From the NCBI GenBank assembly GCA_950071955.1, contig CATMOC010000009.1, positions 1 through 17,794 of the forward strand: a stretch of DNA of 17,794 nucleotides. The letters run 5' to 3'. The translations under genes and the position numbers were made by a program. The notes beneath the pieces were generated by a model that saw only the letters and a list, made by a program, of their open reading frames with translations, had not been told where the DNA came from and searched no databases. Positions 6,172-14,447 of this stretch are shown here, piece after piece (the first letter of the stretch is position 1; the number at the start of each line of letters is the position of its first letter). The DNA is from an uncultured Mesorhizobium sp. (GTDB lineage: Bacteria > Pseudomonadota > Alphaproteobacteria > Rhizobiales > Rhizobiaceae).

Positions 6172-7584
6172 ATGGACAAGGAGCAGTTCCGGCAGTGGTC
6201 GCACAAGGCGGCCGACTGGGGCGCGGACTACCGGGAAAGCCTTCGCGACCGCCCGGTTCGCGCGCAGACGGCACCCGGAGAAATCGCGGCGGCAATCGCA
6301 TCGGCACCGCCCGAGATGGCCGAGCCCATGGAGGCGATCTTCGCGGATTTCGAGAAGACGATCGTGCCCGGCATGACGCACTGGCAGCATCCGCGCTTCT
6401 TCGCCTATTTTCCGGCGAACGCGGCGCCCGTCTCGGTCGTGGCCGAATATCTGGTCACGGCCATGGCGGCCCAGTGCATGCTCTGGCAGACTTCGCCTGC
6501 GGCGACCGAACTCGAAACGAAGGTTCTCGACTGGCTGCGCCAGGCGCTGGGGCTACCGGCCGGCTTTGCCGGCGTCATCCAGGATTCGGCGTCATCCGCG
6601 ACCTTGGCAGCGATGCTCGTCATGCGCGAACGGGCGCTGGAATGGCAGGGCAACGCCAAGGGTCTCGCCGGGCAGAAACCCGTCCGAGTCTATTCCTCCG
6701 ACCAGGTGCACACGTCGATTGATCGCGCCGTCTGGATCGCCGGCATCGGACAGGACAATCTCGTGCGGATCCCGACGAAGGGCGCTCTGCGGAGCATGGA
6801 TGCCGATGCGCTGTCCGAGGCGATCGCGCGCGAAAGGGAAGCCGGGCTCCTGCCGGCGGGCATCGTCGCCTCCGTCGGTGGGACGAGCGTCGGCGGGAGC
6901 GACGACGTGGCCTCCGTCTGCGCGGTGGCTCGGAAACACGGTCTTTATGTCCACGTCGATGCGGCTTGGGCCGGTTCGGCGATGATCTGCCCGGAATTCC
7001 GCTCCCTGTGGTCGGGCGTGGAGGAGGCCGACTCGGTCGTGTTCAATCCGCACAAATGGCTCGGCGCGCAGTTCGATTGCTCTGCGCATTTCGTCCGAGA
7101 TCCGGAGAGCCTGGTGAAGACACTGGCGATCCAGCCGGAATTTCTGAAGACGCACGGCAAGGAAGGGCTCATCAATTATTCGGAGTGGAGCGTGCCGCTT
7201 GGCCGTCGCTTTCGCGCCCTCAAGCTCTGGTTTCTCATCCGTGCGCACGGGCTCGAAGGCCTGCGCAGCATGATCCGCAATCATGTCGCCTGGGCCGGCG
7301 AATTGGCTGAACGACTCGCGCGCGAACCGGATTTCGAGATCGTCACGCAACCCATGCTGTCCCTCTTCAGCTTCCGGCATCGCGCGCCGGACGGCAGCGA
7401 TGAAGACGCGCACAACTTGGCGCTGGTCAACCGGATCAACGACCAGGGGCGCATCTATCTCACCCAAACGCGTGTGGACGGACGGGTAGCGATACGTTTC
7501 CAGGTGGGGCAGTTCGAGGCGACGGAAGCAGATGTCGATACCGCCTTCGACGCCATCGTCGATGCTGCACATGCGGGCTTTTGA
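6172..7584 (+). CDS. PLP-dependent aromatic amino acid decarboxylase family protein (group II)
   Basis: A 470-residue fold-type I PLP enzyme of the aromatic-L-amino-acid decarboxylase family. Visible features are the substrate-pocket block THWQHPRFFAYFP, the PLP-stacking His180 in SSDQVHTS, Asp263 in HVDAAWAG for the pyridine nitrogen, and the Schiff-base Lys295 in NPHKWLG. The dimer-loop region reads QPEFLKTHG, where human DOPA decarboxylase has DPTYLKHSH, so the catalytic-loop Tyr332 equivalent is Phe324. In plants this Tyr-to-Phe change marks aldehyde synthases that couple decarboxylation to oxidative deamination. I chose ATG 6172 because GGGAG lies at 6158-6162; an ATG at 6142 has no ribosome site. 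The divergent HpaR-like regulator suggests control by an aromatic compound. Substrate and reaction type are inferred, not shown. Confidence 0.88.
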   Translation: MDKEQFRQWSHKAADWGADYRESLRDRPVRAQTAPGEIAAAIASAPPEMAEPMEAIFADFEKTIVPGMTHWQHPRFFAYFPANAAPVSVVAEYLVTAMAAQCMLWQTSPAATELETKVLDWLRQALGLPAGFAGVIQDSASSATLAAMLVMRERALEWQGNAKGLAGQKPVRVYSSDQVHTSIDRAVWIAGIGQDNLVRIPTKGALRSMDADALSEAIAREREAGLLPAGIVASVGGTSVGGSDDVASVCAVARKHGLYVHVDAAWAGSAMICPEFRSLWSGVEEADSVVFNPHKWLGAQFDCSAHFVRDPESLVKTLAIQPEFLKTHGKEGLINYSEWSVPLGRRFRALKLWFLIRAHGLEGLRSMIRNHVAWAGELAERLAREPDFEIVTQPMLSLFSFRHRAPDGSDEDAHNLALVNRINDQGRIYLTQTRVDGRVAIRFQVGQFEATEADVDTAFDAIVDAAHAGF

Positions 7585-7616
7585 GGAGGCCATAGAAACT
7601 GCTTGCCAATCCGTTG

Positions 7617-7651
7617 CTTTCGTTTTCTTCTTCGAGAACCAAAAACGAAAG
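7617..7651. promoter_or_regulatory. Probable GlpR operator upstream of glpR
   Basis: A perfect 10-base inverted repeat, CTTTCGTTTT (7617-7626) and AAAACGAAAG (7642-7651), has a 15-base spacer. The TTCGTTT core resembles the half-site of DeoR-type GlpR operators (E. coli core TTCG...CGAA). It lies 16 bases before the glpR start and overlaps the expected leader, so it fits autorepression. Arms rich in A and T without a GC stem argue against a terminator for the upstream decarboxylase gene. Confidence 0.6.
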
Positions 7652-7667
7652 TAGGGAAAGCCAGCGG

Positions 7668-8447
7668 ATGTTCCTGTCGCCACGGCACGCCGCCATCATA
7701 GAGATGGCCAAGGAGCACGGACGCGTTCTGGTCGACGACCTTGCCGCGCATTTCAACGTGACCCCGCAGACGATTCGCAAGGATCTGAACGACATGTGCG
7801 ATCAGCGCCTGCTGACGCGCATTCATGGCGGGGCGCTTTTCCCGTCCGGCATCGAGAACATGGAGTACGAGGCGCGACGCAAGATCGCCTCGGACGAGAA
7901 GGACGCGATCGGCAAGGCTGCGGCGAAATTGATCCCCGACAACGCATCGCTGTTCATCAACATCGGCACGACCACGGAAGCCGTCTCGAAGGCCTTGCTC
8001 GACCATAACGGGCTGATGGTCATCACCAACAACATCAACGTTGCCAACAGGATGCGTGTATATCCGTCGATGGAGGTGGTCATCGCCGGCGGCGTGGTGC
8101 GCGGTTCCGACGGTGGCATCGTCGGCGAGGCGGCAGTGGATTTCATCCGGCAGTTCAAGGTCGACTACGCGGTGATCGGATCATCCGCCATCGATCATGA
8201 CGGGGCGCTTCTCGATTTCGACTTTCGCGAGGTCAAGGTCGCGCAGGCGATCATCGCCAATGCCCGGCACGTGATCCTGGTGGCCGATGCGACCAAGTTC
8301 GAACGCACCGCACCGGTCAGGATCGGCCATCTTTCGCAGGTCAACACCTTTATCACAGACAGATGCGACGTGGATTCCATCCGACGCATCTGTGCCGACT
8401 CGGAGGTGCGCCTCATCGAGACGACTCGCCTGTCGCACACGGAATAG
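7668..8447 (+). CDS. glpR: DeoR family transcriptional repressor of glycerol genes
   Basis: A 259-residue DeoR-type repressor. The N-terminal winged helix spans about residues 5-55, with a recognition region FNVTPQTIRKDLNDM and the family feature RIHGGA. The C-terminal sugar-phosphate-binding domain (residues 75-250) has the phosphate-site blocks INIGTTTEAVSKAL and ITNNINVA, and the VADATKFERTAPVRI segment typical of GlpR. It should bind glycerol 3-phosphate and then release DNA. The start at 7668 is preceded by AGGGA about ten bases upstream; an in-frame upstream ATG at 7614 would place the inverted-repeat operator inside the coding region and add a non-family tail. The gene is 102 bases upstream of glpD on the same strand and heads the glycerol cluster. 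Confidence 0.93.
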   Translation: MFLSPRHAAIIEMAKEHGRVLVDDLAAHFNVTPQTIRKDLNDMCDQRLLTRIHGGALFPSGIENMEYEARRKIASDEKDAIGKAAAKLIPDNASLFINIGTTTEAVSKALLDHNGLMVITNNINVANRMRVYPSMEVVIAGGVVRGSDGGIVGEAAVDFIRQFKVDYAVIGSSAIDHDGALLDFDFREVKVAQAIIANARHVILVADATKFERTAPVRIGHLSQVNTFITDRCDVDSIRRICADSEVRLIETTRLSHTE

Positions 8448-8460
8448 GCTTCCTTCTTTA

Positions 8461-8493
8461 TTCGTTTGACATTCGGGTCGATTTCGATTTTCC
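8461..8493 (+). promoter_or_regulatory. Promoter and repeat operator region of the glpD operon
   Basis: Three direct repeats begin with TTCG at exact 11-base spacing: TTCGTTTGACA (8461), TTCGGGTCGAT (8472) and TTCGATTTTCC (8483). One helical turn per unit suits side-by-side repressor binding, and the TTCGTTT half-site repeats the motif upstream of glpR. The first unit contains TTGACA (8466-8471), a perfect -35 hexamer, but no good -10 box follows at the usual distance. Binding of GlpR here would block the operon promoter. Confidence 0.5.
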
Positions 8494-8549
8494 TCCTTCT
8501 TGCGCTTCCAACGAGAAGAATGCTGCATTGCGAAAGCGCGGGAGGAAAC

Positions 8550-10079
8550 GTGGACGCCGCGGGGATTTACGACATCCTTGTCATAGGAGGGGGCATCAAC
8601 GGCTGCGGCATCGCCCGCGATGCCGCAGGGCGCGGCTACTCCGTCTTCCTCGCCGAGATGAACGATCTGGCGAGCGGCACGTCGTCCTGGTCCACGAAGC
8701 TGATCCATGGCGGACTGCGCTATCTCGAGCATTACGAGTTCCGGCTGGTGCGCGAAGCGCTCATGGAGCGCGAGGTGCTGTGGAGCAACGCCCCGCACAT
8801 CATCTGGCCGATGCGGTTCGTACTGCCGCATCACGAGGGGCTGCGCCCGGCCTGGCTGTTGCGGCTCGGGTTGTTCCTCTACGACCATATCGGAGGACGC
8901 AAGCTGCTGCCTGCCACCAAGACGCTGGACATGCGGCGCGATCCGGCCGGCAAGCCGTTGAAACCACTCTATTCGCGCGCGTTCGAATATTCCGACTGCT
9001 GGGTCAACGACGCCCGGCTGGTGGTGCTGAACGCCCGCGATGCGGCCGATCACGGCGCGGTCATCCGCACGCGGTCCCGGGTCGCGTCGGCGCAGCGGAC
9101 CGGCGAGCATTGGCAGGCGGTCGTCGAGAACCGCAGGACAGGCACGAAGGAAACCGTCCGGGCCAGGCTCATTGTGAACGCCGCCGGACCCTGGGTCGAC
9201 GACGTGTTGGCGTCGACGCTCGGCCGCAATGACGTCCACAATGTCCGGCTCGTCCAAGGCAGCCATATCGTCGTCGCCAAGAAGTTCGACGATCCGCGCG
9301 CCTATTTCTTCCAGAACCGCGACGGACGCATCATCTTCGCGATCCCCTACGAAGAGGAATACACTCTCATCGGCACGACGGATCGCGACTATGACGGCGA
9401 GCCCGGCGACGTGGCGATCAGCGAGGCCGAGATCGACTATCTTTGCGAGGCCGCCAGCGAGTATTTTGCCGAACCGGTCAGGCGCGAGGACATCGTGTGG
9501 ACCTATTCGGGTGTGCGCCCGCTTTTCGACGATGGCGCCTCCAAGGCGCAGGAGGCCACGCGCGACTACGTGCTGCGTTCCGAAGGCGGGGAGGGCAAGG
9601 CGCCGTTGCTCAACATATTCGGCGGCAAGATCACGACTTACCGGCGCCTTGCCGAGGCGATGCTCGAAAAGATCGAGGGCTTCCTCGGCCGCAAGGGCAA
9701 GCCATGGACCATGAGCGCGCCGCTGCCCGGAGGCGACTTTCCGGTCATCGGTTTCGAGGAGCAGGTATCGCGCTTTCGCGGCGAACATCCCTTCCTGGGG
9801 GCCGCGCATGCCCGCAGGCTCGTCCGGCTCTACGGCACCAAGGCTGCCAGGGTCGTCGGCCTCGCGAAGTCCACGGCGGAGCTTGGCCGGCACTTCGGCG
9901 CCGATCTCTACGAGGCGGAAGTTCGATACCTGATGGCGAATGAATGGGCTGTCACGGCCGACGACGTCCTGTGGCGGCGCACCAAGAGAGGCCTGAGGGT
10001 CGGCAGCGAGGAGGCCGCCGCTCTCGAGGAATTCATGCGCGGCGCAGCAAGCCGTGAGGAAGCAGCCGCGGCGGAATAG
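8550..10079 (+). CDS. glpD: Aerobic glycerol-3-phosphate dehydrogenase
   Basis: A 509-residue FAD-dependent dehydrogenase that oxidises sn-glycerol 3-phosphate to dihydroxyacetone phosphate at the membrane and passes electrons to quinone. The Rossmann FAD loop GGGINGCGIARDA lies at residues 13-25, followed by the family block SGTSSWSTKLIHGGLRYLE at about 43-61. Later blocks LIGTTDRDYDG, YSGVRPLFDD and FGGKITTYRRLAE are also typical of GlpD. The start is GTG 8550, with GGAGG at 8541-8545; the frame extends upstream to 8466, but that segment overlaps the operator repeats. The length matches the family. The gene leads the operon, and glpS starts 25 bases after its stop. Confidence 0.97.
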   Translation: MDAAGIYDILVIGGGINGCGIARDAAGRGYSVFLAEMNDLASGTSSWSTKLIHGGLRYLEHYEFRLVREALMEREVLWSNAPHIIWPMRFVLPHHEGLRPAWLLRLGLFLYDHIGGRKLLPATKTLDMRRDPAGKPLKPLYSRAFEYSDCWVNDARLVVLNARDAADHGAVIRTRSRVASAQRTGEHWQAVVENRRTGTKETVRARLIVNAAGPWVDDVLASTLGRNDVHNVRLVQGSHIVVAKKFDDPRAYFFQNRDGRIIFAIPYEEEYTLIGTTDRDYDGEPGDVAISEAEIDYLCEAASEYFAEPVRREDIVWTYSGVRPLFDDGASKAQEATRDYVLRSEGGEGKAPLLNIFGGKITTYRRLAEAMLEKIEGFLGRKGKPWTMSAPLPGGDFPVIGFEEQVSRFRGEHPFLGAAHARRLVRLYGTKAARVVGLAKSTAELGRHFGADLYEAEVRYLMANEWAVTADDVLWRRTKRGLRVGSEEAAALEEFMRGAASREEAAAAE

Positions 10080-10104
10080 CAGAACCCTCTGGGAGGAGGC
10101 GACG

Positions 10105-11187
10105 GTGCTGGAACTGAGGAACGTGTCGAAGACGGTGGGAGGCGAGGAGCACATCCGCGATGTGTCGCTCACGCTTGGCCACGGCACGCTCAATGTCCTG
10201 CTCGGCCCGACGCTTTCGGGCAAGACCAGCCTGATGCGCCTGATGGCGGGCCTCGACGCGCCGACCTCGGGCACCGTGGTGTTCGACGGCGAGGACGTGA
10301 CCGGCCGGCCGGTCCAGAAGCGCAACGTCGCCATGGTCTACCAGCAGTTCATCAACTATCCGGCGATGACGGTTTACGAGAATATCGCGTCGCCGCTGCG
10401 CATTGCCGGCAAGGATCGCGCGACCATCGACCGTGAGGTCCGCCATGCCGCGGATCTCCTTCGCCTCACGCCCTATCTCGACCGCACGCCGCTCAATCTT
10501 TCCGGCGGCCAGCAGCAGCGCACGGCACTCGCACGTGCGATCGTCAAGAATGCCGGGCTCGTCCTGCTCGACGAGCCGCTCGCCAATCTCGACTACAAGT
10601 TGCGCGAAGAGCTGCGCGCCGAACTGCCGAAGATATTCGCCGAATCCGGGGCTATCTTCGTCTACGCCACTACCGAGCCGCACGAGGCGCTTCTGCTCGG
10701 CGGCAACACGGCGACGCTTTCGCAAGGGCGTGTCACGCAGTTCGGCCCGACGATCGAGGTCTTCCGCAAGCCGGCGCACCTGATCACCGCGAAGACGTTC
10801 TCCGATCCGCCGCTAAACACGATCGTCCTGAAGAAATCCGGACCGGTCTTTCAGCTTGATGGTGGGGCTGACCTCCCTGCGCCCGCCGCTCTGGCGGGTG
10901 TCGCCGACGGGAACTACACGATCGGCTTTCAGCCCCACCATCTCTTTCTTCGCGCGCCGACACCGGAGGCAGTGCCGGTCCAGGCGAAGGTCACGGTCAT
11001 CGACATCACCGGATCCGAGACGTTCATCCACCTTGTCTATGCGGATGCGCGCTGGGTGATGCTGGCGCATGGCATCCACCATTTCGATCCGGACGAAATG
11101 ATCGAGGTGTTCATCGACACGCGACACCTGATGGTCTTCGACGAGACCGGCCGGGCCGTGGCCTCGCACGAGAAACTGGCGGCCTGA
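10105..11187 (+). CDS. glpS: Glycerol ABC transporter ATP-binding protein GlpS
   Basis: A 360-residue MalK-type ATPase subunit. The Walker A motif GPTLSGKT is at 34-41, the Q loop YQQF at 79-82, a canonical signature LSGGQ at 132-136, and Walker B LVLLDE at 152-157, including the catalytic Glu. The usual switch histidine (THDQ in MalK) is absent: the aligned residues read YATTEPHEA, placing Thr at position 190. The C-terminal part is an OB/TOBE regulatory region. GTG 10105 is preceded by GGGAGGAGG at 10091-10099. In rhizobia this gene is part of a glycerol importer with a second, different ATPase (GlpT, 11 bases downstream), so the working enzyme should be a heterodimer. The loss of the switch His pairs with a different loss in GlpT. 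Confidence 0.93.
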   Translation: MLELRNVSKTVGGEEHIRDVSLTLGHGTLNVLLGPTLSGKTSLMRLMAGLDAPTSGTVVFDGEDVTGRPVQKRNVAMVYQQFINYPAMTVYENIASPLRIAGKDRATIDREVRHAADLLRLTPYLDRTPLNLSGGQQQRTALARAIVKNAGLVLLDEPLANLDYKLREELRAELPKIFAESGAIFVYATTEPHEALLLGGNTATLSQGRVTQFGPTIEVFRKPAHLITAKTFSDPPLNTIVLKKSGPVFQLDGGADLPAPAALAGVADGNYTIGFQPHHLFLRAPTPEAVPVQAKVTVIDITGSETFIHLVYADARWVMLAHGIHHFDPDEMIEVFIDTRHLMVFDETGRAVASHEKLAA

Positions 11188-11198
11188 GGGAGGGCGGG

Positions 11199-12290
11199 AT
11201 GGCACGGATCGACCTCGAGCACATTCGTCATTCCTACGGCGCGAGGCCACAGTCGGATGCCGACTGGGCGCTGAAGGAAGTCCACCACACCTTCAAGGAC
11301 GGCAGCGCCTATGCGCTTCTGGGACCGTCCGGATGCGGCAAGACCACGCTGCTCAACATCATCTCCGGCCTGTTGCACCCGACCGAAGGCCGCCTCCTCT
11401 TCGACGGCAACGACGTCTCGACGCTCTCCACGCAGGAGCGCAACATCGCGCAGGTGTTCCAGTTCCCCGTGATCTACGACACCATGACGGTCTACGACAA
11501 TCTGGCGTTTCCCTTGCGCAACCGTGGCGTTGCCGAACGCGACGTCGATCGCCGCGTGCGCGAAATCCTCGAGATGATCGACCTGTCCGACTGGGCGAAG
11601 CGCCGGGCGAGGGGGCTGACGGCGGACCAGAAACAGAAGATCTCGCTTGGTCGCGGCCTGGTGCGCTCGGACGTCAACGCGATCCTCTTCGACGAGCCGC
11701 TGACCGTCATTGACCCGCACATGAAGTGGGTCCTGCGCTCGCAGCTGAAGCTCCTGCACGGCCGTTTCGGCCACACGATGATCTACGTCACCCACGACCA
11801 GACGGAGGCGTTGAGTTTCGCCGACGACGTCGTCGTCATGTACGAGGGCGAGGTGGTACAGATCGGCACCCCCGACGAACTCTTCGAGCGACCGAAGCAC
11901 ACCTTCGTCGGATACTTCATCGGATCGCCCGGCATGAACGTGCTGCCCGTCTCCGTCGAGGGCGCCCAGGCGCGGTTTGGCGGCACCGCGATCACGCTGC
12001 CGGGCAAGCCGCGCACGCCGATGGGCGGCGCGATCGAACTCGGAATCCGGCCGGAATTCGTGCGGCTTGGCCGAGAAGGCATGCCGGTTCAGATCACGAA
12101 AGTGGAGGACATCGGGCGGCACAAGATCGTGCGCGCGCGGCTCCAGGATCACGAGATCGCGGCTATCGTCCGGGAGGACGAGGACGTGCCGGCGGAACCC
12201 CATGTCGCGTTCGTGCCGGAAAAGATCAACATCTATGCCGGTTCGTGGCGCGTCGCCTTCGAAGGCGAATCCGAGAGGACAGCGGCATGA
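11199..12290 (+). CDS. glpT: Glycerol ABC transporter ATP-binding protein GlpT
   Basis: A 363-residue MalK-type ATPase subunit, not the E. coli glycerol-3-phosphate permease of the same name. Walker A is GPSGCGKT (42-49), Walker B AILFDE (161-166) with the catalytic Glu, and the switch His199 is present in VTHDQ. The ABC signature is degenerate: where LSGGQ is expected the protein reads LTADQ (140-144), followed by KQKISLGRGL. The D loop is also altered (TVID). The C-terminal TOBE region contains LGIRPEFV. A purine-rich GAGGGAGGGCGGG site precedes the ATG. Its TGA overlaps the glpP ATG (ATGA at 12287-12290), pointing to translational coupling with the first permease. Confidence 0.93.
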   Translation: MARIDLEHIRHSYGARPQSDADWALKEVHHTFKDGSAYALLGPSGCGKTTLLNIISGLLHPTEGRLLFDGNDVSTLSTQERNIAQVFQFPVIYDTMTVYDNLAFPLRNRGVAERDVDRRVREILEMIDLSDWAKRRARGLTADQKQKISLGRGLVRSDVNAILFDEPLTVIDPHMKWVLRSQLKLLHGRFGHTMIYVTHDQTEALSFADDVVVMYEGEVVQIGTPDELFERPKHTFVGYFIGSPGMNVLPVSVEGAQARFGGTAITLPGKPRTPMGGAIELGIRPEFVRLGREGMPVQITKVEDIGRHKIVRARLQDHEIAAIVREDEDVPAEPHVAFVPEKINIYAGSWRVAFEGESERTAA

Positions 12291-13153
12291 CCAAGACCTG
12301 GAACAACCGCGCCTGGTTCATGGTGCTGCCGGTGCTCTTGCTGGTGGCCTTTTCCGCGGTGATCCCGCTGATGACGGTGGTGAATTATTCCGTCCAGGAT
12401 ACCTTCGGCAACAACGTCTTCTTCTGGGCGGGAACCGAATGGTACCAGGACGTGCTGTCGTCGGACCGGTTCTGGAACGCGATGGGGCGCAACCTGGCGT
12501 TCTCGGCGATCATCCTGGCGATCGAGATACCGCTCGGCATCTTCATTGCGCTCAATATGCCGCGCAAGGGGTGGGGAGTGCCGATCTGCCTCGTGCTCAT
12601 GGCCTTGCCGCTGCTCATCCCGTGGAACGTCGTCGGCACGATCTGGCAGGTCTTCGGCCGCATCGACATCGGGCTCCTGGGGCGTACGCTCGCGGCAATG
12701 GGGATCGACTACAACTACGTCAACGATCCCTTCGACGCCTGGGTGACGGTGATCGTCATGGACGTCTGGCACTGGACGAGCCTCGTCGTGCTCCTCTCCT
12801 ATGCCGGTCTGGTGTCGATTCCGGACGCCTACTACCAGGCGGCGCGGATCGATGGCGCCTCGCGCTGGGCCATCTTCCGCTACATCCAGCTGCCGAAGAT
12901 GAACCGGGTGCTCCTGATCGCGGTTCTGCTGCGCTTCATGGATAGCTTCATGATCTACACGGAACCCTTCGTGGTCACCGGCGGCGGACCCGGCAACACG
13001 ACCACCTTCCTGTCGATCGACCTCGTGAAGCTGGCGATCGGCGAGTTCAACCTCGGCGAGGCGGCCGCCATGTCGATCATCTACTTCCTGATCATCCTCC
13101 TCCTGTCCTGGGTCTTCTACACCGTCATGACCAACGCCGGGTCGGAGAAGTGA
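12287..13153 (+). CDS. glpP: Glycerol ABC transporter permease GlpP
   Basis: A 288-residue inner-membrane permease of the sugar-type (MalF-like) class. About six hydrophobic segments can be seen, the first at residues 9-29 and the last near the C-terminus (YFLIILLLSWVFYTV). The cytoplasmic EAA loop, which contacts the ATPase, reads YYQAARIDGASRWAIFRYIQ. The product forms the membrane channel with GlpQ. The start codon lies inside the glpT stop overlap, with GAGAGGA just upstream. The frame is open much further upstream, but that part is a shadow of glpT. The stop is one base before the glpQ ATG, so expression of the two permeases is probably coupled. Confidence 0.93.
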   Translation: MTKTWNNRAWFMVLPVLLLVAFSAVIPLMTVVNYSVQDTFGNNVFFWAGTEWYQDVLSSDRFWNAMGRNLAFSAIILAIEIPLGIFIALNMPRKGWGVPICLVLMALPLLIPWNVVGTIWQVFGRIDIGLLGRTLAAMGIDYNYVNDPFDAWVTVIVMDVWHWTSLVVLLSYAGLVSIPDAYYQAARIDGASRWAIFRYIQLPKMNRVLLIAVLLRFMDSFMIYTEPFVVTGGGPGNTTTFLSIDLVKLAIGEFNLGEAAAMSIIYFLIILLLSWVFYTVMTNAGSEK

Positions 13154-13154
13154 G

Positions 13155-14089
<935 letters not shown>

Positions 14090-14090
<1 letters not shown>

Positions 14091-14371
14091 TGAGTCTCTC
14101 CTGGATGGCCTGGACGTGGCCGACCGCGATCTTCTTCATCGTGATCTTCATGCTCCTGGCAAGCATGGCGGTCTGGGAATACGCCCGCCCGGGCGGTCAT
14201 CCGCGGGTCGGTATCCTGCGCTTCGAAACAACGCGCGGCGATAGGCTCTTCGTGTCGCTGCTCGGCAGCGCCTTCATCACTCTCGCCTGGCTGGGGCTGA
14301 TCGGTTCCAGTCTCTGGTGGGCTCTCGCTCTCTCCGTGGTCTACGCCGTCGGCGTGTTCCGCTACGTATAG
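14090..14371 (+). CDS. DUF2160 small membrane protein of the glycerol transporter operon
   Basis: A 93-residue protein of the DUF2160 family with no assigned activity. There are two or three hydrophobic segments: residues 10-28 (around PTAIFFIVIFMLLASMAVW), about 54-72 and about 74-91. Between the first and second lies a conserved-looking hydrophilic loop, EYARPGGHPRVGILRFETTRGDR. The ATG shares a base with the glpQ stop, which indicates coupled translation and supports the start. In rhizobia a small gene at this position belongs to the glycerol uptake operon and has been called glpU. It may be an accessory or assembly subunit of the importer; that is inference from position. Confidence 0.85.
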
Positions 14372-14384
14372 AGGGAGAAATCGT

Positions 14385-14414
14385 CGGAGCCGCGGCGTGC
14401 CGGCCGCGGCTCCG
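14385..14414 (+). promoter_or_regulatory. Strong intra-operon RNA hairpin upstream of glpV
   Basis: A perfect 11-base inverted repeat, CGGAGCCGCGG (14385-14395) and CCGCGGCTCCG (14404-14414), has an 8-base loop. No T run follows, so it is unlikely to be an intrinsic terminator. It sits in the only sizeable gap before the binding-protein gene. Such hairpins often protect mRNA ends so that the binding protein is made in excess of the permeases. Confidence 0.6.
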
Positions 14415-14447
14415 GATCGCAATCGCAACCTTATGGGAGGACTACTC

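Noticed and set aside
5586..6722. Plus-strand open frame across the MarR gene and the start of the decarboxylase gene
   Set aside because: It reads opposite the regulator and out of frame with the decarboxylase; no family motif or ribosome site.
7617..7651. Transcription terminator after the decarboxylase gene
   Set aside because: The arms are A/T-rich with one CG each and there is no GC stem with a following T run; an operator fits better.
8466..8549. N-terminal extension of GlpD from 8466
   Set aside because: It would overlap the -35 box and TTCG repeats and add a non-family segment; GTG 8550 has GGAGG directly upstream.
8181..10334. 717-codon minus-strand open frame opposite glpR, glpD and glpS
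   Set aside because: It spans three well-supported plus-strand genes and crosses their boundaries, so it is a composition artefact.
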